Positions 61,064-64,000 of a DNA stretch of 64,000 bases are shown here, one piece after another. This DNA is from Bacillus badius NBRC 15713 (lineage in GTDB: Bacteria > Bacillota > Bacilli > Bacillales > Domibacillaceae). A model generated the notes under the pieces. It was not told where the DNA came from, did not search any database, and was given only the letters and a program-made list of their open reading frames with translations. The stretch is from the NCBI RefSeq assembly GCF_001591605.1, contig NZ_BCVF01000021.1, forward strand, positions 1-64,000, in the 5' to 3' direction. Within the stretch, counting starts at the first letter, position 1, and every line of letters starts with the position of its first letter. A program made the translations under genes and the position numbers.

Positions 61064-61900
61064 TCACGACAGTGATAGAGAGTGAACTCCCCCATGCTTA
61101 TTTAACAACTCAGCTGTATCAGAAATTCTCTCCACCATCGTATGAAACTCTTGAGTGCTGGCCGATTGCTCCTCTGTTTGGGCAGCGATCTCCTGAATCG
61201 ACTCATTGATCTGCAAAATTTCATGCTGCGTAATCTCCAGCTGCTTTTGAATGTCTTCAGCAGCTGAATTGCTGTTAGCAGCCATTCTCCGTATTTCGTC
61301 GGCTACCACCGCAAATCCTCTCCCATATTCTCCTGATCGAGCCGCCTCTATCGAAGCATTCAGCCCTAAAATATTCGACCGGGAAGCAATCTCTTTTACT
61401 TGCTGAATGATTCTCGCCACATTTTTCATATTCTTGTTCATTGTTTCCGATTGCCGCGACAATTCCTGAAGTTTATTCGCAGAAGAATTGGCAATGACAG
61501 CGATTTCCTCAGAAAAAGCCGTCATTTGTCCAATTACAGCACTGAGCTTTTCCGCTCCTTTACGGAGATCCTCCATCTTTTGATTGGAAACGACGGCTGC
61601 AAAAGCACCGATTACTTGTCCATCCTGCCTGATCGGTGTACAAGTTGAAATATAAGGAATACCCAACATATCCGCCGGTATTTCTTCACGGATTTTTTCA
61701 CCTGTCTGCAATACCTTATAAGTCGCTGATTTTTTATATTTTGACATGCTTTCGCCGACTTTCAATTTTAAATCGATTTCTTTCCCTGGCAGATAGCCGA
61801 TGATTTTTTCTTTATCGCTTAAAATCAAACAAGTATCCTCGGGATATGTCTCTTGAATGACCGGTAAGTGATCAGCTATTTCCCTTAATGAATCGAGCAT
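61064..61900 (-). CDS. Soluble methyl-accepting chemotaxis-type signalling protein (YfmS-like)
   Basis: 278 aa with no membrane helix. N-terminal sensor-like domain (1-115) with SDKEKIIGYLPGKEIDLK and IPYISTCTPIRQDGQVIGAFAAV is followed by a shortened MCP signalling hairpin (120-275). The kinase-contact tip reads SRSNILGLNASIEAARSGEYGRGFAVVADEIRRMA, fully conserved. Such small soluble receptors couple to CheA/CheW in the cytoplasm; the ligand is unknown. Monocistronic. Confidence 0.87.
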   Translation of the reverse strand: MLDSLREIADHLPVIQETYPEDTCLILSDKEKIIGYLPGKEIDLKLKVGESMSKYKKSATYKVLQTGEKIREEIPADMLGIPYISTCTPIRQDGQVIGAFAAVVSNQKMEDLRKGAEKLSAVIGQMTAFSEEIAVIANSSANKLQELSRQSETMNKNMKNVARIIQQVKEIASRSNILGLNASIEAARSGEYGRGFAVVADEIRRMAANSNSAAEDIQKQLEITQHEILQINESIQEIAAQTEEQSASTQEFHTMVERISDTAELLNKHGGVHSLSLS

Positions 61901-62168
61901 GTTTCTCCCCCCTTGACAATTATCTTAATATTAACACTAATCAAGCAACAATTCTATGAAATTTGTTGCGCGTAAATAGGCCTGTGTTCGTAAAAGGGGG
62001 AGATCCTTCTATGGCTGGACCCTCTTTCTGAAGTCAATCACTCATGGACAGCGGAGCTAAATTCCATACTTTTTCCCTTTAAAAAATAATTCCCATACCT
62101 TAACGTTCTCATAAAGCCATCCCTTATCCAAAGAATAAAGGAAAATATATCCACCTACTCCATCACTT
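61901..62168. other. Interval without a recognised gene
   Basis: About 270 bp of AT-rich sequence between the chemotaxis gene start and the sspL terminator. Only very short frames with no ribosome site; no clear hairpins. Confidence 0.5.
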
Positions 62169-62200
62169 GTTTTCCCCCGCCGGCTTGGGCGGGGGAAAAA
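62169..62200 (-). terminator. Terminator of sspL
   Basis: TTTTCCCCCGCC/GGCGGGGGAAAA, GC-rich stem with T-run on both strands, 3 bp past the sspL stop. Confidence 0.88.
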
Positions 62201-62202
62201 CA

Positions 62203-62340
62203 TTAACGCTTTGTATTGCTATGCTTTGCCCGATCCTCAAGCTGTGATTTTGGGCTGGTATCTCCTTTTCCGCCCCCGGCGTACCCTTGAGGGTTCACTC
62301 CGCTGAAAGCTTTGTTGCCCCGGTTTCTATTCTTGCTCAT
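62203..62340 (-). CDS. sspL: Small acid-soluble spore protein, SspL-like
   Basis: 45 aa from the ATG at 62340 with AGGAGGTG upstream. The sequence has the SspL pattern SGVNPQGYAGGGKGD and the C-terminal LEDRAKHSNTKR. Minor SASPs of this class are made in the forespore under sigma-G/F; a forespore promoter was not clearly identified. They are degraded on germination; the exact role of SspL is not known. Confidence 0.85.
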   Translation of the reverse strand: MSKNRNRGNKAFSGVNPQGYAGGGKGDTSPKSQLEDRAKHSNTKR

Positions 62341-62509
62341 GTAACCACCTCCTGTCTTTACTATTTGCCTAAAACAAAAGCTGTAGTATGGAAAAATGTC
62401 ACATAGCCACTTTATGCTTGTGAAAGTTTTACTTTGATAATCGGAAATAAAAAAGGCCAAACTAAAAGCGGCGGCACATGGCTAAATGGCCGTCAGAGGA
62501 GGAATCTTC

Positions 62510-62773
62510 ATGGCTACAAGACACTCGGTTGATGAATGCTTGGAACAATGTCAAAGCGCCATTGATTATGCCCAAGAACAATATAAGGATGCGGCGCGTC
62601 AAGAGCATAATAACGCTGGGAATTTTTCCAAATCACAATTGATGCTGGAAGATGCCTATCATGAACTTGATAAGCTGCTGCTCAGTGCTAATGAACAACA
62701 ACGAGAACAGCTTCACCGAATGAGGCTGCAGCTTCAGCAAATGCAAAACAGCATGATTTTATTAGGTCCTTAA
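62510..62773 (+). CDS. DUF2524 family protein (YtzC-like)
   Basis: 87 aa from the ATG at 62510, GAGGAGGAA upstream. Almost entirely helical: SVDECLEQCQSAIDYAQEQYKDAARQ, then LMLEDAYHELDKLLLSANEQQREQLHRMR. Matches the short Bacillus YtzC/DUF2524 proteins of unknown function. Located between sspL (divergent) and another small gene. Confidence 0.8.
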   Translation: MATRHSVDECLEQCQSAIDYAQEQYKDAARQEHNNAGNFSKSQLMLEDAYHELDKLLLSANEQQREQLHRMRLQLQQMQNSMILLGP

Positions 62774-62824
62774 CAAACGGCTGGTCCGCACAGCTGCGGG
62801 CCGGCTCTTGAGGTGAATTTGCTC

Positions 62825-63166
62825 ATGAATATAAACAAAGTAATCGATCAAGCCAAGAAAACAGCCGGACGGACGGTTGCATATTTAAAAGAAAAAACAT
62901 TTCAATTAACCGATACACCTGCCGCCTCTGTTGCAGAATTGGCCGCTTTCATTCCTGCCCATCACGATACAAAAAAAGTCACGAAAACCTTTTTGGGAAG
63001 AAGCTTTACTTTCTACCAGCTTGAAACGATGGGTGTTTCTTACTATCTAGAAATGAAAGGGCCGTCGATTCTACAGCTGGATGCACGGACAAAAGAACGC
63101 AATATTGTTTCTTATCGCTCCTACAGAGATGGGCACAAACAGGATATCCCCATTCGATTCCCTTAA
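62825..63166 (+). CDS. Hypothetical protein, 113 aa
   Basis: Starts at ATG 62825 with GAGGTG 9 bp upstream (TTG 62819 possible). N-terminal amphipathic helix (NKVIDQAKKTAGRTVAYLKEK), then beta-rich part with TFLGRSFTFYQLETMGVSYYLEMKG and a basic end. No membrane segment or known motif. It follows the DUF2524 gene by about 50 bp and may be co-transcribed. Not recognised. Confidence 0.7.
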   Translation: MNINKVIDQAKKTAGRTVAYLKEKTFQLTDTPAASVAELAAFIPAHHDTKKVTKTFLGRSFTFYQLETMGVSYYLEMKGPSILQLDARTKERNIVSYRSYRDGHKQDIPIRFP

Positions 63167-63184
63167 CAGCCAAACGTTTTTTCT

Positions 63185-63222
63185 GCAAAAAAAAAGACCA
63201 TTGTTATGAAAACGATGGTCTC
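63185..63222 (-). terminator. Hairpin terminator (minus-strand T-run)
   Basis: AGACCATtGTT/AACgATGGTCT; on the minus strand followed by ten T. Its sequence resembles the hairpin at 63360-63393, and the two flank a dispersed repeat. Confidence 0.7.
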
Positions 63223-63229
63223 AAACGGG

Positions 63230-63322
63230 TTCTGTTGATTTCCATTCCGGGCTGCTTTGCTTTCCGCGGGACGGACGGTGATCCCGCAGGAATCTGCACA
63301 CCTTTCATTCCAATCAACAGGG
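63230..63322. repeat. Short Bacillaceae dispersed repeat (MITE-like)
   Basis: About 92 bp bounded by CTGTTGATT and AATCAACAG inverted ends, with internal GCTTTCCGCGGGA and TCCCGCAGGAATC blocks. These words are typical of a dispersed intergenic repeat I recall in many Bacillaceae genomes. No coding capacity. Confidence 0.7.
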
Positions 63323-63359
63323 TGTAAAAATGAGCTTATTCCGAACCCTTTTTATTGAC

Positions 63360-63393
63360 AAACAGCCCATCATTATAAAAATGATGGGCTGTT
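63360..63393 (-). terminator. Terminator of the NCS2 permease gene
   Basis: AAACAGCCCATCAT/ATGATGGGCTGTTT around a short loop, 8 bp past the permease stop. Confidence 0.75.
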
Positions 63394-63400
63394 TCTTTCA

Positions 63401-64000
63401 TCACTGTACATGAGCAGCTGCTTTCTCATTTCTTCCTTTTTGTTCCGGAATGACTAAATTGAGCAACACTGTTGCCAAGGCACCAACCGTAATTCCAGAG
63501 GACAAGATATAATTCGCCCAGTCAGGAACATTCGCCAATACATCCTTTGGCAAGATGGTTACAGCGATGGTTAACAAGATCGGGATGCCAATAACGATCA
63601 TGCTGCGGTCATCAATAACAATCGGCTGGATGACTTTCATTCCATTGGTCACAATAGCGACGCAGACAATACCAAAAATTCCGTTGATGACAGGCTCAGG
63701 AATGCAGGTAATCGCCGTGGATAATTTAGGAATGAGTCCTAAGCAAATAAGAATCAAACCGCTTGCCATAATGACCATTCGGCTGGCTACACCGGTAATC
63801 GCCAGCAAACCGGCATTGGATGAATACCCTGTCATCGGTGTGCTGCCCAACAAAGCACCGACCAGACAACCAAGCCCTTCCCCCACAGAGGCGCGGTTTA
63901 AGCGCGTCTCATCTAATTCTTTTCCTGTGATAGATGAGACAACAAACCAAGTGCCCGTCGTCTCCATTAGTATAATGAAGTACACAAACACCATAGTGAT
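63401..64000 (-). CDS. NCS2 family nucleobase:cation symporter, 3' part
   Basis: Open to the window edge; about 200 C-terminal residues are visible of an expected ~430. Membrane protein with the NCS2 signature region ETTGTWFVVSSITGKELDE, GEGLGCLVGALLGSTPMTGYSSNAGLLAITGVASR (QNxG/NxG-type motif as SSNAG) and IPEPVINGIFGIV. It imports xanthine, uric acid or uracil; the motif TPMTGYSSNAG is closer to purine (xanthine/urate) permeases than to UraA. Start not in window. Confidence 0.9.
   Translation of the reverse strand: MTMVFVYFIILMETTGTWFVVSSITGKELDETRLNRASVGEGLGCLVGALLGSTPMTGYSSNAGLLAITGVASRMVIMASGLILICLGLIPKLSTAITCIPEPVINGIFGIVCVAIVTNGMKVIQPIVIDDRSMIVIGIPILLTIAVTILPKDVLANVPDWANYILSSGITVGALATVLLNLVIPEQKGRNEKAAAHVQ

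Overview
The window is chromosomal DNA from an endospore-forming, low-to-moderate GC Gram-positive bacterium of the family Bacillaceae. The evidence is two GerPA/GerPF-family spore proteins, an SspL-type small acid-soluble spore protein, a YteA-type zinc-finger protein, a YuzC-like spore protein, strong AAGGAGG-type ribosome sites with frequent GTG/TTG starts, TPP riboswitches followed by intrinsic terminators, and an HPr with both His15 and Ser46. The genus cannot be fixed from the sequence alone. No rRNA, tRNA, CRISPR array, phage or transposase gene was seen. The window begins next to a TetR gene and ends inside a nucleobase permease gene.

Layout. 0-11 kb: TetR/MFS exporter pair, IclR regulator, malate synthase G, AraC regulator facing a DUF485-symporter pair, YteA-like protein with a newly noticed 55-aa downstream ORF, and a DUF2071 protein. 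11-24 kb: PAS histidine kinase, then one long thiamine-salvage operon (ylmB-tenA-thiZ-thiX-thiY-hemD-thiM-thiD-thiE) with promoter, TPP riboswitch and terminator, plus a second TPP-riboswitch gene, thiW. Next come Fe/Mn superoxide dismutase and a YkvI-type permease. 25-32 kb: RpiR regulator, N-acyltransferase and N-acylamino-acid racemase/OSBS, lysine 6-dehydrogenase-like enzyme, DsbA-like oxidoreductase and methionine gamma-lyase. 32-35 kb: NAD salvage (pncB, pncA, NrtR-like Nudix protein).

35.4-36.5 kb has no convincing large gene. It holds a 33-aa ORF with its own terminator on the minus strand and, on the plus strand, a GC-richer hairpin-dense segment ending in a strong terminator. That segment is the best candidate for an uncharacterised structured RNA. 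36.5-39.8 kb: spore-associated cluster (two GerP paralogues, two Hsp20-like proteins, a GerPC-like coiled-coil protein), then SAM decarboxylase. 39.9-44.4 kb: a four-gene hotdog/SDR module and a polar amino-acid ABC transporter. 44.8-49.4 kb: ptsH-ptsI, a wHTH regulator behind a broken YhfC-family gene, and czcD. 49.5-56 kb: UV endonuclease, nano-RNase-like DHH protein, GIY-YIG protein, M14 carboxypeptidase, cold-shock protein, Cu/Zn-type SOD lipoprotein, a frameshifted small ORF and a DCC-family protein. 56-64 kb: DUF3238 protein, csoR-copZ-copA with three CsoR operators, soluble chemotaxis receptor, sspL, two small Bacillus proteins, a Bacillaceae dispersed repeat and the 3' part of an NCS2 permease.

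How they fit. The thi genes recover both halves of degraded thiamine: ThiXYZ and ThiW import precursors, TenA and YlmB process the pyrimidine, ThiD and ThiM phosphorylate, ThiE couples. No de novo thiC or thiG is present in the window. Two superoxide dismutases, copper efflux and zinc efflux form a scattered stress-defence set. The RpiR-GNAT-racemase-permease row looks like an N-acyl-mediated D-amino-acid recovery pathway.
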